From: Bifidobacterium sp.
Lineage (GTDB): Bacteria > Actinomycetota > Actinomycetes > Actinomycetales > Bifidobacteriaceae
DNA: 58,661 bases
Assembly (NCBI RefSeq): GCF_022640935.1
Contig: NZ_JALCCV010000010.1
Location: forward strand, 1 to 58,661
Reading direction: 5' to 3'
In this document: in pieces, positions 33,552 through 42,461 of the stretch
Numbering within the stretch: position 1 is the stretch's first letter
Layout: each line of letters opens with the position of its first letter
Translations under genes and position numbers: made by a program
Notes under the pieces: generated by a model
Database searches by the model: none
What the model was told of the DNA's origin: nothing
Seen by the model: only the letters and a program-made list of their open reading frames with translations

Positions 33552-34595
33552 ATGAGCAGACTCAATGGCAGGCGTGCCGAGGCCGAACGGGACGGCCTGA
33601 AGGTGAATGTCGCGATACTCGGTGCCGGCAACATCGCAAACGCAATGGCCACGACGCTCAACGCGATGGTCAGGGATCCCCGATACCACGGTCTCGTCGC
33701 GCCGTATGCCGTCGCCGCGCGCAGCAGCACGCGAGCAGAGGCCTTCGCCAAGCGATATGGCATCCCGGTCTCGTATGGCTCGTATGAAGAGCTCGCGGCC
33801 GACCCGAATGTCGATCTGGTCTATATCGCTACGCCGCATAGTCTGCATGCCGAGCAGGCAATCCTGTGTCTTAAGGCCGGCAAGAACGTGCTGGTCGAGA
33901 AATCCTTCACCGCCAACGCCGGGCAGGCGCAGGCGCTGCTGGACACGGCCCATGCAACCGGGCTGCTGTGCACCGAGGCCATCTGGACGCGGTACATGCC
34001 TTCACGCGGGATCATTGACGGCATCGTGGCTTCGGGCGCCATCGGCGAAGTGCGCGCTGCACGGGCGAATCTGGGTTATCCCGTCTTCGGCAATCTCCGT
34101 TTGACCGACCCTGCGCTGGCTGGCGGTGCACTGCTCGACATGGGCGTGTATCCGCTCAATTTCATCGATATGGTGATGGGTCCGCGGCCGATCGAGCGGA
34201 TCAGCACCGCTATGATTCCCTACGAGAGCGGCGTCGACGCGCAAAGCTCGACCATGATCAGCTATCGGGACGGCACGATGGGCGTCGCCGACTGCTCGAT
34301 GGTTTCCGTCTCCGAGCGCATTGGAACCCTCTGGGGCACCGAAGGCTATCTCATTTGCGAGAACATCAACGACGTGGCGTCAATCGACGTCTACGACGCC
34401 GATCACAGCCTGGTCAAGCACCACACCGTTCCTAAACAGCTGACGGGATACGAGTATCAGGTGGCCTCGGCGGCCAACGCGATCCTCGACGGCAAAGGCG
34501 AATGCCCCGAGATGCCGCACGCCGACACGATGCGCATCATGGGGCTCATGGATCGGATCCGCAGCCAGTGGGGCCTGCGATATCCTTTCGAATAG
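33552..34595 (+). CDS. Gfo/Idh/MocA-family oxidoreductase
   Basis: The 347-residue NAD(P)-dependent dehydrogenase has an N-terminal Rossmann fold (NVAILGAGNIANAMATTL), the DLVYIATPHSLHAEQ strand, and VLVEKSFTANAGQA, where the catalytic Lys sits in EKS, not the usual EKP. The C-terminal substrate domain has GGALLDMGVYPLNF. It is closest in look to dihydrodiol dehydrogenase-like sugar oxidoreductases. ATG 33552 follows AAGGAGG; the longer frame from 33372 is leader sequence. It appears monocistronic or just upstream of the next gene. Confidence 0.92.
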   Translation: MSRLNGRRAEAERDGLKVNVAILGAGNIANAMATTLNAMVRDPRYHGLVAPYAVAARSSTRAEAFAKRYGIPVSYGSYEELAADPNVDLVYIATPHSLHAEQAILCLKAGKNVLVEKSFTANAGQAQALLDTAHATGLLCTEAIWTRYMPSRGIIDGIVASGAIGEVRAARANLGYPVFGNLRLTDPALAGGALLDMGVYPLNFIDMVMGPRPIERISTAMIPYESGVDAQSSTMISYRDGTMGVADCSMVSVSERIGTLWGTEGYLICENINDVASIDVYDADHSLVKHHTVPKQLTGYEYQVASAANAILDGKGECPEMPHADTMRIMGLMDRIRSQWGLRYPFE

Positions 34596-34601
34596 ACCCG
34601 A

Positions 34602-34765
34602 TGGAACCGAATAGAACAAATGCGGTCAATTTAATTGACATGGAATCAGATTCAGTGCGAAGCCCGATCATATCCGGTTTCACGCCTCCAGCGAACCTGC
34701 CGTTCGGTAGGCTTGAAGATGCAAGGCCCTACGAGCTCACGAGCGAAGGAGACGATCAGCCATGA
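34602..34765 (+). CDS. Possible short leader ORF ending in ATGA overlap
   Basis: A frame of about 54 codons from ATG 34602 ends at TGA 34763-34765, overlapping the next gene's ATG (ATGA). That geometry suits translational coupling, but no ribosome site precedes it and the peptide matches nothing I know. The next gene has its own AAGGAG, so this may be chance. Confidence 0.2.
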
Positions 34766-36516
34766 CACGGTCATTTTCCAAACGACACGACTCCTCTGAA
34801 TGGCATGATGCTGACGAGCGTCACGATCCTTCCGACTACGATGACTACGCTGCAGCCAAAGCGGACAGGAACTGGCCCACGCAGGAGCTTGATGCGCTCC
34901 GCGAATTCGTCGAGGAAAGCTGGCCGCAATGCGCCGATAACGAGGGGCCAACCTTCCTGTGGAGCCAGCTGGTCGAGGAGCTGGCGAACCAAGCGGATTC
35001 CGCGCGCACGAACGGCCCGGTCGCACCGGCCGATCAGGCGCGCGCGATCATGACGGCGCCGCTGCAATGGTATCTTCGCTCGGTTGCCCCTGCCGTGTCG
35101 GAGGCAGACCCCCTAGCAGACGATTATGCGCATTCGCTCGACGCCATATCCCAAGACGCCATGACGCTCGATGCCTTGCCTACTTTTCATCTCGAAACCC
35201 ATGCGCTGGATGGCGTGCAGGCCGTTGTCGGCAATGCGGTGATGAGTCGGCAGTGGCGTGAGGCGGCTGAGAATCTCGCGTTGGCTTTGACCATTACTAC
35301 AGACTTCATCGGCAGCATCGCCGACCGCGAGGATGAGGGCTTCGCATTCCTCAAGCAACTGATCCAAGAGGTGCGCGTCTACTTCGAATCGCTGGCACGC
35401 CAGGCCGATCCGATCACTGCGCAGGGCGCGTTGCAAGCCATCACCGAAGCCGCCTGCAACGAGAATTTCGGGCTCAATCCGGCGCAGATGGTCGAGTTGC
35501 TCTCATGCGCGCTGCCGTTTGCCCAATGGGACGACACCCGCGTGCTCGCATACGATACGGTGCACAAGGCCGATGCGGTCATGGGCCGCATGGTGCAGGA
35601 GGAGCGCCAGGAACGCCATGGGCAGGATAATTCGATGGGAGAGCAGGATCGCATTGAAGGTCAGTTGCGCGACGCGGATGGCGAAAACATCATGTATCCC
35701 CTCGAACTCGTGCACCTGCATTATGAGCAATCGATGCTGTTCCTGCGCCACGATCTGCTGCGTCTGAGCGGCGAGTACGAGGCGGCGGACCGCTTCCTGG
35801 CCGAGCATCATGACATGGAGCCTTTCGCCGACGCCTACGCCGCCCGGCTCATCACGCAGGAACGCTGGCAAGAGTTGCTTGATTTCAGCGAGACGGTGAT
35901 GCGCGACGAGCCAAACCAGCAGCTCATGATCATCCCGCCGGATGCAGCGCCCTACGACTGGGATTCCCTGCGCGAGGCCGCGCTGCAGGGTTTGCATGAG
36001 GGCGAGGAGCTGTGCGAACTGTATCGCGAACGCATCGTCGACGCCTATGGGTCAGACGAGGTCGTCAACGTTTCGCGGCTTCGGGCTGTGAGCGGCAAAA
36101 GCTGGCCTCGACAGATCGACATGATTGTCAAGGAATACGATGATGGCCGCGAGCATTTCACGCGCAATATGGCCTATGAGCATCTGCTGATCAGCGAACG
36201 GCTCGGCGAGCGGGCATGGCGCTACTCCCGTCAATTCCCTAAGGCGCGGACGAAACTGGCGAAGACCATCGCCTTGGCGAAACCGGACACGGCGCGGCGC
36301 ATCATTCTGGGCCCTATCGGCATGGATGGCAGTTACGATGGCGATATGCCCGCACGACAGGCCGTCTACCAGCGCATCGCCAAGTCGCTGATGAAATACG
36401 CAACCGTCTTCAGCCTGTCCGAGGCGCGATCCATCGCATACGGACTGGTGCGGCATTACCCGGCCCGGCCAAAGCTCGCGCAGGCGCTGCACGCACTGCT
36501 GGAGACGGAGAGCTAA
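34762..36516 (+). CDS. Large alpha-helical protein of unknown function
   Basis: The 584-residue protein is predicted soluble with no signal or membrane segment. It starts with a charged, His/Asp-rich tail (about 1-40), then reads as continuous helix pairs with a repeat-like look (for example the REAAENLALALTITTDFIGSIA region and the YEAADRFLAEHHD region), like a TPR or HEAT superhelix. The C-terminal end resembles the helical region seen after SWIM zinc fingers or in DUF6880-type proteins (tentative). AAGGAG lies 10 bases upstream. It ends in two strong hairpins. No partner gene is evident. Confidence 0.75.
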   Translation: MTRSFSKRHDSSEWHDADERHDPSDYDDYAAAKADRNWPTQELDALREFVEESWPQCADNEGPTFLWSQLVEELANQADSARTNGPVAPADQARAIMTAPLQWYLRSVAPAVSEADPLADDYAHSLDAISQDAMTLDALPTFHLETHALDGVQAVVGNAVMSRQWREAAENLALALTITTDFIGSIADREDEGFAFLKQLIQEVRVYFESLARQADPITAQGALQAITEAACNENFGLNPAQMVELLSCALPFAQWDDTRVLAYDTVHKADAVMGRMVQEERQERHGQDNSMGEQDRIEGQLRDADGENIMYPLELVHLHYEQSMLFLRHDLLRLSGEYEAADRFLAEHHDMEPFADAYAARLITQERWQELLDFSETVMRDEPNQQLMIIPPDAAPYDWDSLREAALQGLHEGEELCELYRERIVDAYGSDEVVNVSRLRAVSGKSWPRQIDMIVKEYDDGREHFTRNMAYEHLLISERLGERAWRYSRQFPKARTKLAKTIALAKPDTARRIILGPIGMDGSYDGDMPARQAVYQRIAKSLMKYATVFSLSEARSIAYGLVRHYPARPKLAQALHALLETES

Positions 36517-36528
36517 AGATCGACCAGC

Positions 36529-36572
36529 GCATCATTTGCGACATCACCCAAGCTAACTGGCGTAAATGATGC
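36529..36572 (+). terminator. Hairpin after the helical protein gene
   Basis: GCATCATTTGCG (36529-36540) and CGTAAATGATGC (36561-36572) match at 11 of 12 positions, with a 20-base loop, just after the stop at 36516. Confidence 0.5.
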
Positions 36573-36585
36573 ATGGGCAGGGGCG

Positions 36586-36620
36586 AAAGAACAGGTTACC
36601 GGAATCTCGTCCTGTTCTTT
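36586..36620. terminator. Two-way terminator between convergent genes
   Basis: AAAGAACAGG (36586-36595) and CCTGTTCTTT (36611-36620) form a perfect 10-bp stem with A and T runs at its base, so it can work on both strands. It touches the def stop codon. Confidence 0.7.
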
Positions 36621-37279
36621 TACTCGATCGAAAAGCCGAGCTCCTCGGCGGCCTCGGTGGGCACAGGGTCTTCGCTCCACAGTTCGCTCAGATTCTCGTC
36701 CTCGCTCAGCGAGCGGATCTCGGCCTTATCGATGTAGACCTCGCCGCTCAAATGGTCGGTCTCATGCTGGAAGATGCGGGCCGGCCAGCCGTGCATCCGC
36801 TCCTCGTGCTGCTTGCCTTCCTCATCCTGCCAGCGCGCGGTGATATCGAGCCAACGCCGTCGCACGGCCTGATAGCCGGAGAAGCTCAGGCAGCCTTCGT
36901 AGAAGCTCCGGATTTGCGTGCCTGCCGGCTCGTACACCGGGTTGATGATGGCATGGAACGGCAGCTCGGCGATTTCGCGCGGATCGTCCTCGTCACCACG
37001 TACATGGTCTTCAATCACCGCTATGCGCAAACCAAGCCCGATCTGCGGCGCCGCAAGGCCGACGCCGGGGGCATCGAGCATCGTCACATGCATCACGTCG
37101 ATCAGCTTGGCCAGCGTGCGGCGACTGAGCTGCCCGGCATACTGTTCGGCCGGCTGACGCAGCACCGGCTCCCCCATCTGCACGATGGGCAGAATGCGCT
37201 CGTTGCCCGACTCATGCAGCAGATCCTCGACATCACGATTGAGTTCAGCATCAATCTTCGTATTGCGTGAAAGAATCAC
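36620..37279 (-). CDS. def: Peptide deformylase
   Basis: This metallo-hydrolase removes the formyl group from the N-terminal methionine of new proteins. The three family motifs are visible: GVGLAAPQIG, EGCLSF with the metal Cys, and QHETDHLSG with two His ligands and the catalytic Glu. At 219 residues it has an acidic C-terminal extension (SEDENLSELWSEDPVPTEAA). GTG 37279 is chosen since GGAG lies 8 bases before it and it overlaps the glmM stop as GTGA, implying coupled translation. Confidence 0.95.
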   Translation of the reverse strand: MILSRNTKIDAELNRDVEDLLHESGNERILPIVQMGEPVLRQPAEQYAGQLSRRTLAKLIDVMHVTMLDAPGVGLAAPQIGLGLRIAVIEDHVRGDEDDPREIAELPFHAIINPVYEPAGTQIRSFYEGCLSFSGYQAVRRRWLDITARWQDEEGKQHEERMHGWPARIFQHETDHLSGEVYIDKAEIRSLSEDENLSELWSEDPVPTEAAEELGFSIE

Positions 37280-38661
37280 AGCGCCAGCTCCTCGGCGACC
37301 ACTGCGGCGAGCCGCGCGCAAACCTCATCGGCCTGGGCTTGCGTGCCGGCCTCGGCCATGACGCGCACGAGCGGCTCGGTGCCGCTCGGCCTCAGCAGCA
37401 CGCGCCCGGTGTCGCCCAGCAGCTTCGACTCGCGTTCGACGGCGGCTTGCACGGCGGCGTTGCCGGCGGCCGCGGTCTTGTCCACATTGGGCACATTGAC
37501 CAGCTGCTGCGGCAGCTGCGGGAAGTCAGCGGCCAGCTGGCGCAGGCTGCGCCCTGAGGAAACCACTTCATTGCACAGGGCCAGCGCGGTGAGCGTGCCG
37601 TCGCCGGTCGTGGCGAACTCGCGGTTGATGACATGGCCGGATTGTTCGCCGCCGATCGAATAGTCGCCGCGCAGCATTTCCTCGAGCACATAGCGGTCGC
37701 CGACTGCAGTCTGCACGGTCGCGATGCCCATGTCGGCGAGCGCGAGTTTGAGCCCCAAGTTGCTCATCACCGTGACAACCAGCGTGTCGTGGTTGAGCTT
37801 GCCGGCGCGTTTCTTGGCGCGGGCGAGAATGCCCATGATCTGATCGCCGTTGACCATCGTGCCGTTCTCGTCTACAGCAAGGCAGCGGTCGGCATCCCCA
37901 TCGAAAGCGACGCCCATCACCGCGTCCGAGGCCTTGACCATGGCCTGCAACTGCTCGGGGTGGGTCGAGCCGGCATTCTTGTTGATATTGTAGCCGTCCG
38001 GCGAAGCATTGATGACAACGACCTCGGCGCCGGCTCGACGCAATGCCGCCGGAGCGACGGCCGATGCGGCGCCGTTGGCGCAGTCCGCCACGATTTTCAG
38101 ACCCTTGAGCGGCTTGGGCTGCGCCTTACCAGGGCCGATGGGCGCGATAGCGTCCACGAGGTGATCGATATACAGATTGGTGGCGGTGGCGACGTCATGG
38201 CTCACGCGCCCTACTCCTGCTCCCGTCGGCCGTTCCCAATCCTGCCCGAGCAGGGCTTCGATCTCGTCCTCTTTGGTATCGGGCAGTTTGAAACCGCCGC
38301 GCGCGAAGAACTTGATGCCGTTGTCGGGCATCGGATTGTGCGAAGCGGAGATCACCGCGCCCATCTCAACGTTGAGCACCGAAGTGAGGAAAGCCACGCC
38401 CGGAGTGGGAATGATGCCTGCGTCAATGACGTCGAAACCGCCGGCGCTCATTCCAGCGGAGAGCGCCGAGGCGAGAAAATCGCCGGAGACACGCGTATCG
38501 CGGCCCACCAGCGCGCGCCGCCGGCCCTCCGGACGATCATCCTTGGTGCCGGAGCCGCCCAAGACACGGACCGCCGCATCCCCCAGGTCGAGCGCCAGCC
38601 GCGCGGTCAGATCCCTATTCGCCAAGCCACGTACGCCATCGGTACCGAACATCCTGGGCAT
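37276..38661 (-). CDS. glmM: Phosphoglucosamine mutase
   Basis: Converts glucosamine-6-phosphate to glucosamine-1-phosphate for peptidoglycan precursors. The 461-residue protein begins MPRMFGTDGVRGLAN, has the phosphoserine loop ISASHNPMPDNGIKFF near 107, the metal loop DGDADRCLAVD, the sugar-binding GGEQSGH and the C-terminal phosphate-binding RPSGTEPLVRVMAE. ATG 38661 has AAGGA 8 bases upstream. It forms a tight two-gene unit with def. Confidence 0.97.
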   Translation of the reverse strand: MPRMFGTDGVRGLANRDLTARLALDLGDAAVRVLGGSGTKDDRPEGRRRALVGRDTRVSGDFLASALSAGMSAGGFDVIDAGIIPTPGVAFLTSVLNVEMGAVISASHNPMPDNGIKFFARGGFKLPDTKEDEIEALLGQDWERPTGAGVGRVSHDVATATNLYIDHLVDAIAPIGPGKAQPKPLKGLKIVADCANGAASAVAPAALRRAGAEVVVINASPDGYNINKNAGSTHPEQLQAMVKASDAVMGVAFDGDADRCLAVDENGTMVNGDQIMGILARAKKRAGKLNHDTLVVTVMSNLGLKLALADMGIATVQTAVGDRYVLEEMLRGDYSIGGEQSGHVINREFATTGDGTLTALALCNEVVSSGRSLRQLAADFPQLPQQLVNVPNVDKTAAAGNAAVQAAVERESKLLGDTGRVLLRPSGTEPLVRVMAEAGTQAQADEVCARLAAVVAEELAL

Positions 38662-39057
38662 ATATCCCATCCTTAGTCTGCGTCTGTCAGTTGTGCAGTC
38701 ATGCTTCGTCTATCGTACCCAAGGCTTCGAATCAGCCCGCCCGATCAGCGTGTATGTGCCCGGATCCATCGCATTTGCGTATAGCGGGCACATTCGTGAG
38801 TGCTGGATGTTGCAACCGTATACCGCAGCCGACATCACGTCCAAGTGCAACCGGTCATCTGCAACGCACCATCACAAAACGTCATATCCCTCTTGCGCGC
38901 TGCCAGCGAAACCTGCGGCAGCGTAACGCGGCCGTAACCTGTGACATGATCCGGTTACTTCACTGTGCACTTGAGAAAACAAAGTACGCATAGTTTGTCA
39001 AGTACTTTGTGGGGCACATCACAAAAAAAGTCCTGCATAGTCGAAAGGAGATACCTC
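38662..39057. other. Leader of the amino-acid/2-hydroxyacid gene cluster
   Basis: This 396-bp stretch separates glmM (leftward) from the cluster (rightward). It contains GTAACC/GGTTAC at 38934-38958, a 9-bp-arm inverted repeat at 38979-39010, and TTGTCA at 38995-39000 that could be a -35. I see no gene; the frames here have no ribosome site or domain. Confidence 0.5.
38979..39010. promoter_or_regulatory. 9-14-9 inverted repeat upstream of the amino-acid cluster
   Basis: ACAAAGTAC (38979-38987) and GTACTTTGT (39002-39010) are perfect inverted arms separated by 14 bases, 48 bp before the first permease. It may be a dimer operator with sites on one DNA face or an RNA stem. No regulator gene lies in the cluster. 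Confidence 0.5.
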
Positions 39058-39816
39058 GTGCCATCTTTTTTCCAGTGGTCTCTCGTCTGGGATTATCTCC
39101 CACGCCTTATAGCCGTACTGCCGGTCACGCTGGCGATCGTTGGCGTGGCAACGATCGTCGGTTTGATCCTGGGAGTGTTCATCGCCTTCCTGCGGGTCGA
39201 AAAGGTTCCGGTTCTCAGCCAGATCGCCGCCGTATTCGTCTCGTTCATCCGAGGCACGCCTATTCTGGTGCAGCTGTACATTGTATATTACGGCGTACCG
39301 ATGGTCGTGCAGGCCGTATCCGGTGCCGATATATCCTCATGGAATAAGATCATCTTCCTGTATATCGCCTATGGCCTGAACACGGCCGCCTTCCAATCAG
39401 AGACGATCCGCTCGGCCATCCTGAGCATCCCCGCCAACCAGATCGACGCAAGCATCGCCTGCGGACTCACCAAGCCGCAAATGTATATGAAGGTCATCCT
39501 TCCGCAGGTCGTCAGGATCGCGATGCCCGCCTTCGGCACCACCACAATCGGACTGCTGCAAGATACATCGCTTGCCTTCACCATCGGCGTCGTCGATGTC
39601 GTAGGCAAGGCGAAGGCGCTGGGTGCCGCAAACTTCCACACCATGGAAGGCTATGTCGGGGCCGCATTCCTGTTCATCATCCTGAGCTTCGTTCTTGAAC
39701 GCGTGTTCGCGGCGATCGAGCATCGCATGAGCTTCGACACGCGAATGGCACCAGCCGCGCGCAAGTCATTCTTCACGCACCTGCTCTGGTTCGGGGCACA
39801 GCAGCAAAAAGCCTAA
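39058..39816 (+). CDS. Polar amino-acid ABC transporter permease (first)
   Basis: The 252-residue HisM/YecS-type permease has five hydrophobic segments. The family's first-domain pattern is clear (LPRLIAVLPVTLAIVGVATIVG, then FVSFIRGTPILVQLYIVYYG), and the EAA loop reads SIACGLTKPQMYMKVILPQV. It forms the membrane channel with a second permease and contacts the ATPase through the EAA loop. GTG 39058 is set by AAAGGAG 7 bases upstream; the ATG at 38965 would run through the inverted repeat. It opens the cluster. Confidence 0.93.
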   Translation: MPSFFQWSLVWDYLPRLIAVLPVTLAIVGVATIVGLILGVFIAFLRVEKVPVLSQIAAVFVSFIRGTPILVQLYIVYYGVPMVVQAVSGADISSWNKIIFLYIAYGLNTAAFQSETIRSAILSIPANQIDASIACGLTKPQMYMKVILPQVVRIAMPAFGTTTIGLLQDTSLAFTIGVVDVVGKAKALGAANFHTMEGYVGAAFLFIILSFVLERVFAAIEHRMSFDTRMAPAARKSFFTHLLWFGAQQQKA

Positions 39817-40010
39817 ACGCCTACACCGCTCTACTGTCAGCCGCTTCGCCGTCGTCTTTTTCCTCGACAGGCTCCGACCGGCAGCGCACCTCGAACCGGC
39901 TATAGTCCGACCACCACGGACTCTCTGAACAGCAGTCAACACCCAACCTCTCATTCCATTCGATATGGCATATGACATCTGGCCACTTCACCGCGAACAA
40001 AGGAACACTC

Positions 40011-40838
40011 ATGAAAACGCATAAGCCCCGCATCACACTTCTCGCACTCGCCGCGGCCACGGCACTCCTCGTGGCCGGCCCACTCGCCGCATGCGGCAGT
40101 TCCAGCTCGTCGAACGACGACGGGGTCAAAACGATTACCGTGGCCACCGGCAATGACGGCAACCCCTTCTGCTACATGGACACGAACGGCAAACTGACCG
40201 GCTATGATGTCGCCATCATGAATGCGGTGGGCGACAAGCTCAAGCAGTACTACAAGTTCACCTTCATGCCTTCCGACTTCCCCACCTCGCTGACCAATCT
40301 GGCCAGCGGCAAGGCGCAAATTGCCGCCTACGAATACGAGGTGAACGATCAGCGTAAAGCCAAATTCACCTATGGCACCGTAGGCACGACGAAGTGGGAT
40401 ACGCTCATTATCTCCGACCCGAAGAACGGACCCGTCTACCAGAGCTTCGACGAACTCAAAGGCAAGAAAGTCTATGCGACCACCGCCACCAACCAGGCGG
40501 CCATGGCGGAGACTTACCTGAAGAGCCACCCGGACGCCTTCAAGCTCGTCTACGGCACCTATACCAACGAACAGACCGTGCAAGCCATAGCGTCCGGTGC
40601 TGTCGACGCAACGCTGGCACCCCAATATAACCTCGACCTGTTCAACAGTCAGCTGAAGGCAGGATTCAAAGGCTCGGACGGCCCGGTGCACAAATCCGCC
40701 GCATACCTGCTCTTCCAGAAGAACGCGGACAAGACGCTTATGGACCGGGTGAACAAGGCTATGCAGGAGATCAAGGACGACGGCACCATGAAGAAGCTGT
40801 CAGTGCAGTATCTCGGCGCTGATTACGTGCCGGAATAA
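40011..40838 (+). CDS. Polar amino-acid ABC transporter substrate-binding lipoprotein
   Basis: The 275-residue extracellular receptor has a lipoprotein signal ending VAGPLAAC with Cys28 as the lipid anchor, then a Ser-rich linker. The SBP_bac_3 fold shows TGYDVAIMNAVGDKL, the AQIAAYEYEVNDQRKAKFTY stretch, and LKGKKVYATTATNQAA. Proteins of this class bind cystine, basic or aromatic amino acids, and the ligand cannot be told here. ATG 40011 follows AAAGGA. It is the only binding protein for two permeases in the cluster. 39817-40010 holds a small AGTCCG/CGGACT hairpin (about 39906-39924). Confidence 0.93.
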   Translation: MKTHKPRITLLALAAATALLVAGPLAACGSSSSSNDDGVKTITVATGNDGNPFCYMDTNGKLTGYDVAIMNAVGDKLKQYYKFTFMPSDFPTSLTNLASGKAQIAAYEYEVNDQRKAKFTYGTVGTTKWDTLIISDPKNGPVYQSFDELKGKKVYATTATNQAAMAETYLKSHPDAFKLVYGTYTNEQTVQAIASGAVDATLAPQYNLDLFNSQLKAGFKGSDGPVHKSAAYLLFQKNADKTLMDRVNKAMQEIKDDGTMKKLSVQYLGADYVPE

Positions 40839-40886
40839 ACACAAACGACCAAGGACAATCCAAGAGCACAGAGCATAGGAGACACC

Positions 40887-41597
40887 ATGGGATTCAGCGT
40901 TCAGGCTGTGGTCGCATCCATAGCATATGCCATACGGTATCTGGGAACGACCCTGTTCATATCGGTGTTCGCGCTGGTGATCGGCGTCATCATCGGCTTC
41001 GTCGCGGCGCTCGCCCGCTTCTACGGCGTGCCGTTGCTCTCCCAAGTGCTGCAGGTGCTGATCACGCTGCTCAAAGGCGTGCCTATCGTGCTGATCCTGC
41101 TGGCGATGTATCTGCTCGCCTCAACCCAGTTCGACATCTGGGCGAAGGCCTTGCACATCTCCCTGAGGTTCAAGGATTTCAACACGATATGGCTCGCCGT
41201 CATCGGCCTGAGCATCATGGCGTTCGTCAATGCCAGCGAGATATTCCGCGGGGCCTTCGCATCCATCGGCGTCGGCCAGCTTGACGCCGCCAAATCGATC
41301 GGCATGACCAACTGGCAGACGATACGCCGGGTGCTGCTGCCGCAGGCCATACCGGTGTCCATACCAGTGTTCGGCAATCTGCTCATCAATCTGATCAAAG
41401 CCTCCGCCTTGGCCTCGATGGTCGGCGTCGTCGACATCTTCTCGGCGGCCACGATCTCCGCGCAGCAGACCTACACCTTCCTGGAGGCCTACGCGGGCGT
41501 CGCGCTGATCTACTGGGCGGTCGTGGTCTGCATCGAAAAAGGCTCGGGGCTGATCGAGCACCGCATGACACGCCACTTGGGGAGGGCAGCGCAATGA
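40887..41597 (+). CDS. Polar amino-acid ABC transporter permease (second)
   Basis: The 236-residue permease is of the same family as 39058-39816. It shows [43 protein letters not shown] and the EAA loop [20 protein letters not shown]. Together the two could form a heterodimeric channel as in two-permease cystine systems. AGGAG lies upstream of ATG 40887. Its stop overlaps the next start by 4 bases (ATGA), linking it to the ATPase. Confidence 0.93.
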   Translation: MGFSVQAVVASIAYAIRYLGTTLFISVFALVIGVIIGFVAALARFYGVPLLSQVLQVLITLLKGVPIVLILLAMYLLASTQFDIWAKALHISLRFKDFNTIWLAVIGLSIMAFVNASEIFRGAFASIGVGQLDAAKSIGMTNWQTIRRVLLPQAIPVSIPVFGNLLINLIKASALASMVGVVDIFSAATISAQQTYTFLEAYAGVALIYWAVVVCIEKGSGLIEHRMTRHLGRAAQ

Positions 41598-42355
41598 TGA
41601 AGATCCGTGGCATTACCAAGCATTTCGGCAAGCAGGACGTGCTCAAGGGCGTCGATCTCGATGTCGGCACCGGCGAAGTCGTGGTGATCCTAGGGCCCAG
41701 CGGCTCTGGCAAAACCACCTTCCTGCGCTGTCTGAATTTCTTGGAACATGCCGACAACGGGGAGATCACCCTCGATGACGCCCATGTCGACGTAAAGAAA
41801 TCAAGTCGACGCGAGATCCTGTCCTATCAGCGCCAGACAGCGATGGTGTTCCAAAACTATGCCCTGTTCCAGAACAGGACGGCTATGGACAACATCATCA
41901 TGCCGCTCGTCGTCACCGGCAAGGCCAAGAAGGACCAGGCCCGCGCACTGGCCGAGAAGCTCCTCGGGCAGGTCGGCCTGTCCGACCGCAAGGACTTCTA
42001 TCCCGGTCAGCTCTCCGGCGGCCAGCAGCAGCGCATCGGCATCGCCCGGGCGTTGGCTTTGAATCCCAAAGTCACGCTGTTCGACGAGCCGACCTCTGCG
42101 CTCGACCCGGAATTGGTCGGGCAGACCTTGGCGCTGCTGCGCGACATCGCCGACGCCGGGGCGACCATGATTCTGGTGACGCATGAGATGAAATTCGCCT
42201 ACGAGGTCGCCGATAAGGTCGTGTTCATGGATCAAGGCGTGGTCGTGGAACAGGGCTCGCCGCATGAGGTGTTCAAGCACCCCAAGGCGCAGCGCACCAA
42301 GGAGTTCCTCGCGCGCTTCACCAGCCAGCTGGCCCATGCCGCGGCATCGCAGTGA
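41594..42355 (+). CDS. Polar amino-acid ABC transporter ATPase (first)
   Basis: The 253-residue GlnQ/HisP-type ATPase has Walker [10 protein letters not shown] followed by [10 protein letters not shown]-loop VFQNYALF, signature LSGGQQQR, Walker [15 protein letters not shown] and switch VTHEM. It powers import through the permease dimer. Translation is coupled to the upstream permease. The gene has a close relative at 44790 in the same cluster. Confidence 0.95.
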   Translation: MMKIRGITKHFGKQDVLKGVDLDVGTGEVVVILGPSGSGKTTFLRCLNFLEHADNGEITLDDAHVDVKKSSRREILSYQRQTAMVFQNYALFQNRTAMDNIIMPLVVTGKAKKDQARALAEKLLGQVGLSDRKDFYPGQLSGGQQQRIGIARALALNPKVTLFDEPTSALDPELVGQTLALLRDIADAGATMILVTHEMKFAYEVADKVVFMDQGVVVEQGSPHEVFKHPKAQRTKEFLARFTSQLAHAAASQ

Positions 42356-42380
42356 GCGAGAAATCGCGCCGCATCAGCAT

Positions 42381-42432
42381 ATATGCATTACATAACGTAC
42401 ATATACATAGGTATACATACAAATACAGCATC
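42381..42432. promoter_or_regulatory. AT-rich TACATA-repeat leader before the aminotransferase gene
   Basis: The gap 42356-42461 contains repeated TACATA/ATACAT words, with ATATACATAG at 42401-42410 and GTATACATAC at 42411-42420. It is strikingly AT-rich against its surroundings and may hold an internal promoter or operator. It resembles the palindrome upstream of mazE. Confidence 0.4.
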
Positions 42433-42461
42433 ACGAAAGCAATAAGAAAGAGAGCATAGGC

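Noticed and set aside
30734..39000. Integrated element with attachment repeats at tRNA-Arg
   Set aside because: I looked for a second copy of the tRNA 3' end (GGTTCGAATCC and flanks) downstream and found none, and no integrase is in the window.
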